From NCBI GenBank assembly GCA_949825045.1, contig OX463814.1:31948383-32012382 (forward strand): DNA of 64,000 bases, written 5' to 3'. Under the pieces are notes generated by a model. That model made no database searches and was not told where the DNA came from. It saw nothing but the letters and a program-made list of their open reading frames with translations. Each line of letters opens with the position of its first letter. Position 1 is the first letter of the stretch. Positions 12,354 through 24,400 of this stretch are shown here, in pieces. Made by a program: the position numbers and the translations under genes. Source of the stretch: Argyresthia goedartella (taxonomy: Eukaryota; Arthropoda; Insecta; Lepidoptera; Argyresthiidae).

Positions 12354-12460
12354 GAGATAAAGAGAGAAAGTATGTAGCCACTTCAAATAAAACTAAAATG
12401 TACAGCTTACTACGAAACCCACCGTGAGCGAGTCCAGTATTTTTGACGTGTTTACTTACC

Positions 12461-12612
12461 GCCTTATTCATAAACGTCTAATAAACCTATTTTAACTACA
12501 ATGTCGTTATAATTCGTTTGTCTTTGTCTCTGTCACTTCCCAATTTGCGAGAAAAGGACAAAGCACATTTTAGCTATCACAGGTTTGATAAGTTTTATGA
12601 ATAAGACGGTTA
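12461..12612. mobile_element. Small MITE of about 150 bp
   Basis: The left end CCGCCTTATTCATAAA is mirrored by TTTATGAATAAGACGG at the right end, and the two flank about 120 bp of non-coding sequence. This is a typical palindromic MITE. It lies 400 bp upstream of esterase gene 1. Confidence 0.7.
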
Positions 12613-13010
12613 GTATTTATCTATTATATAGAGATAAAGCGGTCCTCTACCAAATTTACCATTGCAAAAAACATAATAGATTACGCCATTCCTCCAAATA
12701 TGTATATTTTTTAGCTCAAGCGTCAATTTATCCTCACAGTTAAAGCGCTGGTTTAAAAAACACTACGATTACGCCCGCAGTTTAATATCACTGATCGGCC
12801 GAAATCGTAGCGTAAACTGGCATGGCTCTGACAAAGAGACGCGGTTTAACACAATGGTGAATTGGAACCTGAGGGGGAACAGAGCGACATCATCACAGTC
12901 ATCCTCGGTAATGCCCCCAGTGGTTATTGTCACTGTACTCGGTCACAACGTTGACTGTACCGGCCACCGGCCACCGGCCAATAAAACTATTATTTTTATT
13001 CTTCAACAAA

Positions 13011-16000
13011 ATGAGAGTCGTTATATTGCTTTGTGTGGTTTTCCTCGTGAGATGTGATACTGATAATACAGCTGATAGTAAAGAGCCCATCGTCAAGATA
13101 GATCAAGGACTCGTAAGGGGGAAGAAAGCGAGTAACGGAACATATTCCTCCTTCTTAGGCATCCCGTATGCCACAGTTGACTCGGGGAATCCATTTGGTG
13201 TAAGTGATTTAATTTGGAATGCTTTCAAAATATACTACTCTTTTACGATTATATTTAAAAGGGGTTAAGACTGTTTTCTATGGAAGGCATATCAACCCAC
13301 CGGAATCGTTTTCTCTTCCATAACAGTCGCGAACGATGTATGTTGTAGAAAACACATCAGAATCAAACAAAAAAATAATAGTTATATGGTACACTGAAGA
13401 TAATTGGAAAAACTCAATAGAGAAATCGATGTCTTTTTTTCCTTTTCTATTCACTGTGTACGTATATCCTAATATCATATAAAAAATACAATACTGTTAT
13501 AAAAATCATTTAAAATATTAAAATCACATTTAAAATCACGGAGTAAATAATAGCGGCTAAAACGCCGCCATTTGTCGCGGCGGCTGCGGATGACGTCACA
13601 TGCCACGCCATCCGCCACACTCCATGTTATCCGCCGATTAGTTATCCAAAACATCCAAAATATTTTGATGAAGAAGAAGCTAAAAAACCTTTTTATATGT
13701 ATTGTGTAAGTGCACCAGATGAAGTGTTTTTTAAGTTCTAAGAGTTCAGAAAATACGAACACAATGGTGTAAAATAATGAGAAGAGATGAAGTATCGCCA
13801 ACATCATGTTTGTATTATTGTGAACATCACATTAGCATACGATAAGATACTTATCTTTATGTCACATTGCTATAATCAGCATGGTGCGAATTCGTCGTAT
13901 GGTCCAAAGTAAGTTTTGCGTCAGTAGTTTTCACAACAAAACACTCGATTTATACGACTAAAACTGTCTGTAATTCATAAAATTTAAAGAACTCGAAAAC
14001 TGTACCTTTTTTATCGTCGAATTTTTATTTCAGGTCAAGGATGATACAGGAAACTATGTTCAATACAACCTAAGAAAGAACACGGAGAAAAAGTGACACT
14101 TCAGAAAAGACAGTACTTGTGCCTCATTTATTCACCTGCCAAAACAGAATAAGTAGTAGCAGCTGCGAAGAGTTTGATTCATCTGAGGCCGCGCCCAGGC
14201 CGCGGCCGTGGCATCTGACGTCACATCCCGTTTCGACCAATTGTGATGCGTTTCACAGATTTGAATTTCCTGTCCTTATTTTGCAATTTTAATTTCATAT
14301 TTAAGATGATTAAATTACATAAAACCGATCAAGTGCGAGTAGGACGTCGCACCAGCACATGAAGGGTTCCATACCATTGTACACGGAAAAACCTAAAACT
14401 TTTTAATTTTTTATAATAAAATATTAAATACTAGGACTACATTCAAGGCCTTACATCGAAATATTGAAAGAGTTTTATATATGTAGTATTTAAGTATTCG
14501 AATACATAGGTACTCAGGTTAACGAAACTCTTTGCTCATTGAAACCGTAAGTGGATAGAAATTGAGTAACTTGTTTACGATATATCTTTTAAAACTTAAT
14601 CATCATTATCAATCAGCCCACATTCGCCACTGCTACTTCTTCTTTACCACACCATCTACTCCGGTCCTGAGCCTTCCGCATCCACTGCCTACCCGCTCTG
14701 GCGATGATGTATCCGTCCATCTGGCTGGTGGTCTGCCGACTGGTCATCGTGAGGTTCTGGGTAGCCACTCTGTAACCGCTTTGGTCAACCTTCCGTCATC
14801 TCTCCTTGCCAAGTGTCCTGCCCACCTCCACTTCAGTCTCGTGATTCACTTGCCGACATCGACGATCTTAGTACGACGTCTTATTTCTGTATTACGAATA
14901 CGATCCCGAAGTCTAATGCCTACCTTTGTGCGACTTTAATTTGGTGCATATTCGCCTGTTTTAGCGTCCATGTTACGGCACCGTATGTTAGTGTGGGCAG
15001 GACACATTGGTTGTAAACCCTGGTCTTCAGGTTCTGCGGGATCTTGGACTTGAAGACGTATTTAAGCTTTCCAAATGCGGCCCAACCCAACCAAATCCGT
15101 CTGGTAATCTCTAAAATTACTTGAGAGTCTCGGCCAAAAGACAAACAATGCCCAAGATAAACATTACTGTCCACTGCCTCTATTGTGCTGATACCGACAA
15201 TTATGTTCGATACCGATGAGTGACTCATCGTAATTTTCGTCTTGGACATGTTCATCCTAAGGCCGACCTGCAAAGATGTTGTATGCAGTACGTCAAGTAT
15301 GTTTTGTAGGTTACCGACGTCTTCAGCTATGAGTACTAGATTGTCTGCGAACCTCAGGTGCCTTAATGTTGACGCCTTTTTTATCCCACGATAGAGTCTT
15401 CAGTACGTGTTCAAGGACATTCGAGAAGAGCTTAGGAGAAACAGTGTCGCCTTGGCGCACACCCCGGCCTAAAGCTAGCTGGTTGGTTGGTTGGTTGGTT
15501 GCATATGTACCTGCATCGTAGCGCAACAGTGAGCTCCCGGAGGATGCTTACATACCTATCGTCGACTCCGCACTTACTATTATTATAATTCAAATTAGCA
15601 ATTATAAATCATATGACATATGGCAAAATATATAATGACAAATGACTAAGCACAAAACTTAATAACCGCAATTAAAGATCTTTTCCGATACGGGAGAGTC
15701 TTGTTCGTTCACCGATAAACAAATAAAAAAAAGCAACAAACAAACAAACTGAATGGCTAAGAAGATGCCCATACAAATAATCTCTTGTATGGGTATTACT
15801 TTAAATTCATTTCGGTTGATCACGTAGAGCCCGGTGACAGACAGACAGACAGACGGCTTAGTAATTGGGTCCCGTTTGACACCCTCGGGTACGGAACCCT
15901 AAAAAGTATGTCATGATAAATATTAAGAAAAATATCATTTCAGCCAAATTTAAACCACATCTATATTTCCTATTCCGGCGGGTGGTTATGCTAGAAAGGA

Positions 16001-17830
16001 CTTTCATACATAATTATTAACATAACATAGCGTCACGCTATTTTTCATATGGGTTGACAGAGGCGAAATTTTTCCCACTTTTAGCTAGTTATGCTTTACT
16101 AAATTTTTTGACAGGGGGCTATCCCATCGCCGCAGCTATGGGTTAATGAAGGTTCCTTCACGATGTTTTGAATCACTCTTAGAACGTCATAATGAACTTA
16201 AGATAAATAATTTATCTTCTCAATCTCAATCAATCAATCTCATGGTCAGTACCGAGATTCGAACCTGCATCTCCTACCTGAGAAGCAAGTGTGAATACCA
16301 TTAGACCACGGAGCTCTCTCTAATTTTATACTTATTAGGACTAATTATATTATAAATGTTTTTCAGGCGTGTTTGAAACACCCAGGCTTCGGAGATTCGG
16401 TGTTCGATGCATACGACGGCTCAATAGCATGTCCGCAACCTAAGGAAAATGGGACTCTGGATTGTTTGAGATTGAACATCTATGTTCCGAAAAAAGCGAG
16501 CTCAGAAAATCCTCTGCCTGTATTAGTATGGATTTACGGAGGTAGATTTACCTTCGGGAAAGCTGGAACATACAGCGAACACAACTTGGTTAATCAAGAC
16601 ATAGTATTAGTGACAATGAACTACCGTGTAGGAGTCTATGGGTTCATGTGCCTAGACCATCCTGCTGTTCCGGGCAATCAGGGACTAAAGGACCAATTGG
16701 CGGCTCTTCGCTGGGTTAAACACAACATTGCTGCTTTCGGAGGAAATCCAAACGATGTGACGTTGGCTGGTCAGAGCGCGGGATCAATATCCGTGGAGTA
16801 CCACCTCTTCTCGCCTAATGAAAAACTGTTCAATAAAGCCATATTGCAGAGTGGAGTTGGTGCAACAGACGGAGCAAGGTTTGTGGAAGCTGATAAACAA
16901 GCTGCAGTCAAGATAGCCATGCATTCGGGATCATACACCCCCGTACATAATATTGATGATGCTCTACGTATTCTCAAACGTTTGCCGCTTGACGTGGTAT
17001 TAGCTACAGTGGATAAACTGAAGCTAGATTTTTGTCCCTGCAAGGAAAAGGAATTTAACGGGGTAGAGATTTTCATTAGAGATGGGCCTTACAGTATGTC
17101 GAACTCTAATAAAATAAATGGCACAACTATCATGATGGGAACCACAAGCAAGGAACACTATGGCTCATCGGAGCGTAGTGGTGTTGATGTCAATAGTCGC
17201 CCGTTCTACGACGAACTGCAAGGAACTTTTGATTTAACGGAAAAAGAGTTGAAGAGGGCTGCAAGGTACGTGAGACATTTCTATCTCGGTGATGAAGCTA
17301 TCAGCGATGCTGTTTATTCTATCCTGGATGACTTCGAAGGGGACTTCGAGGTCAACTACCAAGTTGAAAGATCTATTGCGAGGCTTATACATGAGAAAGC
17401 GGGTCCTATTTACGAGTATGTCTACAACTATGTGAGTGAGAACGATCGCGGAGAGAAAAATAGCGCTCCACACACAGCGGAGTTAAAATATTTGTTTGCG
17501 GCAAATTATCAAAATTTCAATGTCGAGGAGGCATTGATTTCAGATCGCATTACGTCCTTGTGGGGGAATTTCATTAAATATGGGTAAGCATCGATTTTTC
17601 CATTGATATGTTGGTATCTAAATAAGTAATAATGTATTCTCTTTTTCAGAATTCCCACGCCCGAAACTAATGAACTTCTGCCCGTGAACTGGAAGCCAGT
17701 GGGCAGAGACGTGCGACCTTATTTGACTATCGACACCGAGCTCTCCCTGCGTCACAGGTTCCGCAGTCAGAGCATGGCTTTCTGGAACCTCTTTTACAAA
17801 CATTATGGACAATACAACAAACTCGTCTGA
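13011..17830 (+). CDS. Carboxylesterase gene 1 (secreted, alpha/beta-hydrolase)
   Basis: Three exons: 13011-13199, 16367-17583 and 17650-17830 (GTAAGT and GTAAGC donors, CAG acceptors, phases 0 and 2), giving 528 residues. The start at 13011 gives a signal peptide (MRVVILLCVVFLVRC), and the mature part opens with VKIDQGLVRG. The serine elbow is GQSAGS (Ser about 200), the acid is probably Glu 326 (TTSKE), and the His is about 432 (APHTAELKY). These fit the COesterase family, which hydrolyses carboxylic esters. The sequence resembles the lepidopteran midgut esterase clade (inference). Oddly, the oxyanion loop reads YGGRF instead of the usual HGGGF. Intron 1 (3.2 kb) is filled with transposon debris. 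Unlike genes 2-4 there is no GATA-TATA promoter module. A polyadenylation signal lies at 17,899. Confidence 0.93.
13555..14236. repeat. Imperfect inverted ends with GC-rich CRE-like motif
   Basis: GATGACGTCACATGCCAC near 13,588 and a diverged reverse complement near 14,200-14,220 (GTGGCATCTGACGTCACATC) bracket about 680 bp inside intron 1 of esterase 1. This may be an old DNA transposon. The internal part has no clear transposase. Confidence 0.4.
14323..14378 (+). repeat. Dispersed repeat motif, diverged copy
   Basis: CCGATCAAGTGCGAGTAGGA and the following GAAGGGTTCCATACCATT match the motif at 11,603 in the opposite orientation. Confidence 0.55.
14590..15530 (-). mobile_element. RTE-type LINE fragment
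   Basis: The minus strand reads RGVRQGDTVSPKLFSNVLEH (15,323-15,480), then MNMSKTKITMS with NVYLGHCLSFGRDSQ and VLPTLTYGAVTWTLK (14,920-15,273). The terminal region near 14,760 reads KWRWAGHLARRDDGRLTKAV. RQGDxxSPKLF, YLG..., YGxETW-like and W.GH.AR are hallmarks of the RTE clade. Frameshifts and a (GGTT)n expansion break it. It is 5' truncated and lies in intron 1 of esterase 1, antisense to the gene. Confidence 0.85.
15481..15500. repeat. (GGTT)n microsatellite
   Basis: Five GGTT units expanded inside the RTE fragment. Confidence 0.85.
15835..15905 (+). repeat. Dispersed 'CGGGTACGGAACCCTAAAA' repeat end
   Basis: GACAGACAGACAGACGG is followed by GGTCCCGTTTGACACC and CGGGTACGGAACCCTAAAA. 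A second copy is at 33,545-33,613. This is a common lepidopteran repeat segment. Confidence 0.6.
16016..16318 (-). mobile_element. tRNA-headed SINE, minus strand, in intron 1
   Basis: Read on the minus strand from 16,318, the head has a tRNA-like A box (GTGGTCTAATGG) and a B box (GGTTCGAATCTC). It then runs into a body and a tail with TCAATC repeats. A related copy lies at 17,944 on the + strand. It ends 50 bp before exon 2 of esterase 1. Confidence 0.7.
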
Positions 17831-17898
17831 GAAGTTACATTTATAATTCTAAAATACTTTTAAAAACAAATGATGGGAGTCTCATGTCACTATTTTTT

Positions 17899-17904
17899 AA
17901 TAAA
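17899..17904 (+). terminator. Polyadenylation signal of esterase 1
   Basis: AATAAA lies 69 nt after the stop codon. Confidence 0.7.
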
Positions 17905-17943
17905 GTAAAGCAACCTAAGAGCTACATGGTCTGATGAGTTTCA

Positions 17944-18262
17944 ATGAGCTCCGTGGTCTAACGGGTTTCACGCTTGCTTCTCACACAGGAGATGCAGGTG
18001 CGAATCCTGACCATTTACCAATGAGATAATTAATATAACTTAAGTACATTATCGAACGTTCGGTGTTTCGGATGACACGTTAAGCTGTAGGTCCCGGCTA
18101 CTATCGCTACTTGGTAGTAGAAGTCATAAAACCCCTCCATCAACGCGCACTGAGCCAGCGTGGTGGAGTATGGCTTATATTACTCTTATCCGGGTAAAGG
18201 CCTGTGTCCTTCGGTGGGATATTAATGGGCTAAGTTTAATTAATTAATTAAATAACATATCG
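17944..18262 (+). mobile_element. tRNA-headed SINE, + strand
   Basis: The tRNA-like head has GTGGTCTAACGG (A box) and GGTGCGAATCCTG (B box). The body contains GCACTGAGCCAGCGTGGTGG and ACTCTTATCCGGGTAAAGG, and it ends in a (TTAA)n tail. The body motif recurs on the minus strand at 53,865-54,045. Confidence 0.75.
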
Positions 18263-18725
18263 CCTGCTTCACTCACTTCTTTTCCCGTACCGGGTGACAG
18301 AGACACAAATTCTCCCAGTTAGGCTGCTCATCAATAATCAATTTTGCGTGACAGGGGGAATCAGCCATCGTTGCAAGGATTTATATTTTTACAAATTTAT
18401 TTATTTATTTCTTTAAAATTCGGAAAATCAACAGCTATAAAACAATTTTCCTTAAAAACTAAAATAGAAATAGAAAGCCAATTAATTACAAATATTCACC
18501 TAGAAATAGAACAAAAATTAAACATGTGAACACTCATCTTATTTGTTAAACTTGCCACTTAAAACATACAGTGACATATATTTACATAAAAACGGTATGA
18601 ATAAAGAGATGAACTATGCAATAAAAAGTTAAGGGTCAGGCACCGCCTTGCCCTGACCACACTGGCAGGAAATATGTGTCCAACAATTTGCTAAAACAGT
18701 TAACAGTCCTGCTCGCTCGTACCAT

Positions 18726-19745
18726 AATAGTACATTACAGAAACCAGTAAGTAAGCCATCCTGGATGAGTATGTTAATACGAGGCCAGAATGGCACTTAT
18801 GGTCGAAGCGTGTATAGTGCTTTTCTCAAAAATAAAACATTGGTATACTCGGCGCCACGACTAAAGAGCTTTGTCCTTGAATGCGCAGAAGTCACTTTTC
18901 ATAAGTGTTTGGCGCGGGGAAGTGAGGAGCGACGGGGGCGGTAGTCAGCGCCGGCACCTGATTTGTTGATCAGTCGCTTCCCGATGCCCGCACCGAAAGC
19001 ACGTCTCGAAGCTTCTTGAGTACAGTCGCATACAATATTACCCAACGTTATCTTTCGCCCCGGTCGAATTACAAATTATTAGTCAGCGGGAAGAAAAGAG
19101 TGTGCAGGACTATTACTACAAGTATCTATATTCACTAGGCCCTAGTGACTAGGGGCATTCTATGCTAGGGGGTTATTTATATATAGGTTTCAACCTTGAC
19201 GTTAACAAATGTTGTCAATAGAGAGTACCTATAGTTTATTTGACACAAAGTCCATTATTTACATCGGCTAATATCCCAATCAACAAAATATCAAACAGAG
19301 AAAAAATAGAAGTGAAGAAAGTCCTGAACACTCATTCCTTCACACTAACCCTAAAAACGCACTTCGGAATTATGCCGCGACTGTACACATGCGCCAGTTT
19401 CTCCGAGAGCTCTTTATTCGTGGCGCCGAGTGTAGTTAAGGGCCTTTAATAAAAAGGAGGTACCATAGAGGTTGACGTGTCCGAATTGCACTTATATTGC
19501 ATTCGTATTTTTTTACTATTTTGATACTAATTAGGAATTAGGAATTCGATGATAACAGACGAAAAAGAAGAATAAAATGAAATATTCACAATAAACATAA
19601 ACGGATTTATTTTTGAGAAAAACACTATACACGCTTCAACCATAAGTGCCATCCTGGCCTCGTATTATAGCCGGACCTCGCCTTTGGCCTTCGGCTCGGC
19701 CGGCCAAATCATACTCGTCCAGGTCTCTGCAGTAATGTACTATTT
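18726..19745 (+). mobile_element. TIR element family A, copy 3, with nested insertion
   Basis: It starts with AATAGTACATTACAGAAACC and ends with GTCTCTGCAGTAATGTACTA. It is split at 18,844/19,434 by a family B element flanked by TA. Family A was therefore already present when family B inserted. Confidence 0.75.
18846..19432 (+). mobile_element. TIR element family B, copy 1 (nested MITE)
   Basis: The ends are inverted repeats of about 25 bp (TACTCGGCGCCACGACTAAA at the left), bounded by TA on both sides. That suggests a Tc1/mariner-type target duplication. The interior has no transposase. It is nearly identical to 60,204-60,802, with a handful of substitutions and one 12 bp deletion, so both copies are recent. 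Confidence 0.85.
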
Positions 19746-21140
19746 GTCTATAGTTGTTGAGGCTCTAGGTAGGCACATGCAATGGAGGGTTGAATCTGAG
19801 TGTCCTCTGTGGAACAATAAAAATAATTACTCAGGAGGACTGGACAATCGATATCATTATTAATTTTTTATAACATATATAGGTAATCGGCAATATTATG
19901 CCTATTTTAAAGAGGTAAAAAATGAAATTGTTTAAAGAGATTTAGATTGTTATTGGAATTATAGGGAATTTTAACTCTAAAGCATAGATACCTCATGATC
20001 ATGAACCGCCTTTGGAAATTTCAATACGATCTATATATCTGGGGTGCATATTCAAGGTATTACTACTTATATGAATATTGAAACATCTCTTAGGACAGAT
20101 ATTGTGATGGATAATAAAATACTACAGATAATAATGAAGCTCTGCAAATACTCCAACAAACTTGGACATAGCTACAACTTTATAGATGCGAGACGTCAGT
20201 GACCAAGAGGTATTTTAAATTAGTCTATACAAACTTAATAAAACACTATTGTGGTAAAGTCACTGCCAGTTTACGCACAGCCTAAACCGGTAGACCTAGA
20301 GCCCTTATGCTTGCAGTTCCTTGTATAGCGGAGGGGAGCACTAAGAAGAGATTTGGCGAAATTCCTGCCCCAAAGGGGGAGAAATGGGGGTTACAGGTGA
20401 AAATCAAAAACTACTTGACTAATGAAGCTGAAACTTGGTAGGTAGGTAGTTTATAGTGTGAGACGTCAGTTAACATGTTTTTTTTCTAATATGGCGCTTT
20501 GGATGAAATAATAATAAAAAATACATGTCCTATGAATCTGAAACTTTGCAGTGACAAAAGGCAATTCAGTCGTGAACCCATCAGACACGAAGGGTTTTAA
20601 TGTTTTTATAATAAGTAAAAGTTGTATAATAGGTAGATATAGGAAGTTTAATGATTCGATCAAAACGACTCAGACGAAGTACATTGGTCCTCGGAGATAT
20701 CTAGGGTCTGATGATGGAGCCGGAAGGTGCCCTTGGGGACTGTGCAATGATTCGACGTAACCCCAAGTTTTTGTTCGTGTGATTCGTCTTGACAAGTATT
20801 CGAATTAATTTTTACAACATTTATTACAATAAATAAAGATTTTTAAAGCATATATTATTTATATGTGAATAAGTGAAATATTGCGACGGATAGAACAAAC
20901 GGAGTAGTTTTGCAACAAATAAATCCCAAAGCCCTTCCGTATTTTCCTAATTTGTCAAGAACTAAAACCAAACCTTAGCTTAGAAATCCTCTCTCAAATC
21001 AGGTTCGAATGATGTCTTAAATAAACAGAATATGGCTTACTTTTATGTATTGGTAAATAACACAGTAAGACAACCATTTTGCCTTTGCGGGTACGGGAGG
21101 GCCATTTGAAATATTGATATGTTGATATGATGCCACAGAA
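19746..21140. other. Intergenic between esterase 1 and pseudogene 2
   Basis: AT-rich. Some text near 20,240-20,480 looks like a dispersed repeat, but I could not assign it. No supported exon is seen. Confidence 0.55.
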
Positions 21141-21144
21141 TGTT

Positions 21145-21164
21145 GATAAGAATTTCGATATAAA
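21145..21164 (+). promoter_or_regulatory. GATA-TATA promoter module of esterase 2
   Basis: GATAAG is followed after exactly 8 nt by TATAAA (21,159-21,164), 54 nt upstream of the ATG. The same spacing is seen at esterases 3 and 4. A GATA factor input is inferred. Confidence 0.65.
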
Positions 21165-21264
21165 TATCATAGTAGCCTAGGTAGATCACGGGTATTCATT
21201 CATTACTTTTGTAAAATATGAAGCTCTTGCTAATACTGTGTTTAGTTTTGGTGGCGAATTGTGT

Positions 21265-21379
21265 TGTAGTGTGCGAACACACATTTACCCTATACCTATA
21301 TAATCAGTATGTATGTATCACTCTAGATCATTAAACGCCTGTCTATTGAACAAATGACTCGTCTCATTCACCACCTATA
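21265..21379 (+). repeat. 5' LTR
   Basis: Begins TGTAGTGTGCGAACACAC and ends near CACCACCTATA. It carries TATATAA and a late ATTAAA that could serve as promoter and polyadenylation signals. It is identical to the 3' LTR over its full length plus the next 3 bases (GGC). Confidence 0.9.
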
Positions 21380-21393
21380 GGCCGATCCTTACA

Positions 21394-21411
21394 TGGCGAC
21401 CTTGCCAGGCC
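21394..21411 (+). other. Primer-binding-site-like segment
   Basis: TGGCGACCTTGCCAGGCC lies 14 nt after the LTR. It starts with the TGG expected opposite a tRNA CCA end. The tRNA is not certain. A small hairpin (CTGCC...GGCAG) follows at 21,415-21,430. Confidence 0.6.
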
Positions 21412-21429
21412 AGCCTGCCCTAAAAGGCA

Positions 21430-24400
21430 GTGCTGCGCCGAATGGCATATTTTTGTGTGAAGTGAAATGAAATTTGGACTATGTAATGTGTAATAAAAAG
21501 TGAAGAGACACAGTGCTAAAATTATACCTAAATAACTACAGTGAAGAAAATTATACCTGTCAACTTATATTAAACTACTAAATGATGAATAATGATTGAT
21601 TTAAAAAAATAATAATTAAGAAGACCGCCAAATAAAACCAAAATGACTAAATAAACTAACAAACAACTACCAGACGTCTAGATCCAGATACAGTATGCAG
21701 AACAAAAAACCAGGTTACCTTAAAACCCAAACTATAAAGATGATTCCTGCCGGGTGCCGGGTAATCTGTGCAAGCCGAGATGATGTGTGACGCAGGGCGC
21801 AGGGCGAAGTGTACGCTGTACAATGTACGGGCCCGATGAGGAGCAGCTGGGAGATGTGTCCCGGAGCGAGCTGCAGCACTAAGGCAATAGAAACGATAGG
21901 TGCCACGCGAAGTCTTCGTGATCGTGAGTCGTAACCAGTAATGTTTTTTTTAATTGGTTAGTGATTTTCGTGAGATATTTTATTTGAGACAATTGATTAG
22001 TAAACAATTACCGGCATAATTGTTCATTTGTAAATGTAAAAGACATATTGAACGATTAGAAATTGAATATTTAAGAAATTAAAATTGTTTTGTATGTGTA
22101 TGCTTTAGTTCCCCGAATATGGTGTAATAAATAATTCAGATTAATTTGTAAGGGGTTGACGTCAAGAACTTTATTAGTTTTTTTAACGAATTAATTGACG
22201 TATGAGAGTAAGAACATCATGTATGAATAAATATAGGTATAAACAAAAAAAACGAGAAGAAAGTTGTTTGTGTGAAAGTTGATGAAATATTATTTGGCAG
22301 GTGTTGATGGATGATGGAATAAATTTACGAAGGCGATGAGAATCGATATAGCAAGTGATATTTTAAATGATGAATAAAAATAAGTTTGGTGATGATGTAT
22401 GTAAAACGGTGATGATGATGATGATTTCATAGAATGTGGCATGAATTAGTAAAAGAGATGTGACGTGTGATGATTTGTGTGATTATATCTACTTATACTG
22501 TACAAAAGATACGTTAAAATTTTGTTATTGTTTTTCATAGTAAATTACCTATTTTACTTCATTTAAGTAATTAAAATGCACATATTCAAAGTAAATTTTA
22601 GAATTCAAAGTGTACCTAATAGTGTAGGATAGAAAAATATTCAGTCCCAGTTATAACCAAAGGTGTAGAATTCAAACCAATGATGCATGCGACGCGATGC
22701 AGTACAATGCAGATAGCAACAGAAAACCAAATTAGGAGACCACCTAGAAATTGTTTAGCAGTTGCCAAATTAAGATAACGCCGATAATTCGCCTAGAAGT
22801 TCTGACTAGAATGGATCGTAACAATACCTAGCAGCTCTTATTGCAGCTGCACTACTATAAAAGTAATGATGAAATTTTAATATAATGAATAAATGACTCA
22901 GAGAACTTTATTAGAAACCGTATTTGGTGATGGATGTTGTTAGAGATTATAGGGTTCAGTGGAGGAATGAAGTATTGCGCCGTATGTTAAAATAGAGCAT
23001 GCTAGTGAGTGAAAGTAATACGCAGTTGAATAAGTATAGTTGGTGAAGTATACATTATATTGACGTTTATTTTATTGTGAATAGAGAGATGTATGTTATC
23101 GGAAAAGTAATTTGTGTTGTAGTTACGTTTTAAAAATGTGCGTGATTATTATTGTTATATAGAGAAAATGACTGAGTATGAGGTCAAATTAAAAGAAATA
23201 TTCACGATTTAGATTAGAACTTATCACAAAATTGAATAAAATTTGCTACAGAAAAGTTATCATTTTCAAGGAAGTAGAAAGTGTGTATGTTTTTTTTATT
23301 GTCTTTTTGTTGTGTATCTTTAATATGTTTGATGTAATGAGACTATTCAGTGTATGGAAGGAATGTAATGAGAATATTCAGTGTATGGAAGGTATGTGAT
23401 ATAAAGTGTAAAATGTGAAGAAGAAAGTATTAATGCCTCGCAACCGATCATGTATTCAGTAAAAATACAAAGCTATTTTTATTATAAAATTATAATTATT
23501 ATTTACACCTAGTGTACAAAGCAAGTACCAAAATGTTTCAGTTCACTTGGTAACAGTTCCAGTTAAACCAAAAGGTATAGTAATTTGATACAGTGTTTAC
23601 AAATATGTACATGCAAGCAACCTTAGCACATGTTTTGATTGCAGAGTAAAATAATTGTTCATATGAGAAATAGCAGTTCATGTTTCTGCTACTTCTAAAT
23701 AAAGATAAAGATATTAGTTTCTGCTGACTGATATGAGAGATACATAAATGGTGATGGATGTTTGTGGCCTAAATTAGGGTACCGCAGCGAAGTATATTAG
23801 AACCATTATAACAAGTAGTTAATTTGAAAAAAGTATGTATTTATTTCAGTTTTAGTTAATTTTAGACATATAAATACATTAGAGTATTTATTACGTGTAT
23901 GTTGCGATATATATACGAATATATTTGATTTATGAAAAAAAAAACAGATTATAAAAATAAGGTATGTATATTTTTTTCAGGTTCTGGCTTAAACTTGCAT
24001 TCATTTATAAGTTTTTCAGATAAATTTTCAGTTTAGGACATACCGTATATCCTCAAATAACAAAAATATATGAGCAACGGAACCAAGTTAGTTACTTTTA
24101 TTCAAAAGTTTGTGTCAGAAATTAACTTTCGTGCAATGCAATGTGCAACTAAGTTTACTTATAGAATTATAGTCTGACCAGCGAGTATAGTCTCTTCATA
24201 GAAGTAAGACAATTTTGTTTTATATGGGAAAAAAAAATTAGAATAGTATTACTGTAAAATACTTGAAAATTTTATGTTATTTTTTAAACTGTCGTTATGA
24301 TGATTCAGTAAGATTATAAAATGAAAGGATAACACTTTGGTAATTACTTAGATCTTGTGAAATCTTCAGTTAGTAAATAGTTATTACATATAACTTTTAA

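Noticed and set aside
12021..12471. Open frames of 75-121 residues on both strands
   Set aside because: They are produced by the (TG)n microsatellite and consist of Thr-His or Cys-Val repeats.
12927..13010. Upstream start for esterase 1
   Set aside because: It would put a hydrophilic extension before the signal peptide; the ATG at 13,011 starts a proper one.
16240..16318. A tRNA gene
   Set aside because: A and B boxes are present, but the segment runs into a SINE body and has a relative at 17,944; the fold is not a clean cloverleaf.
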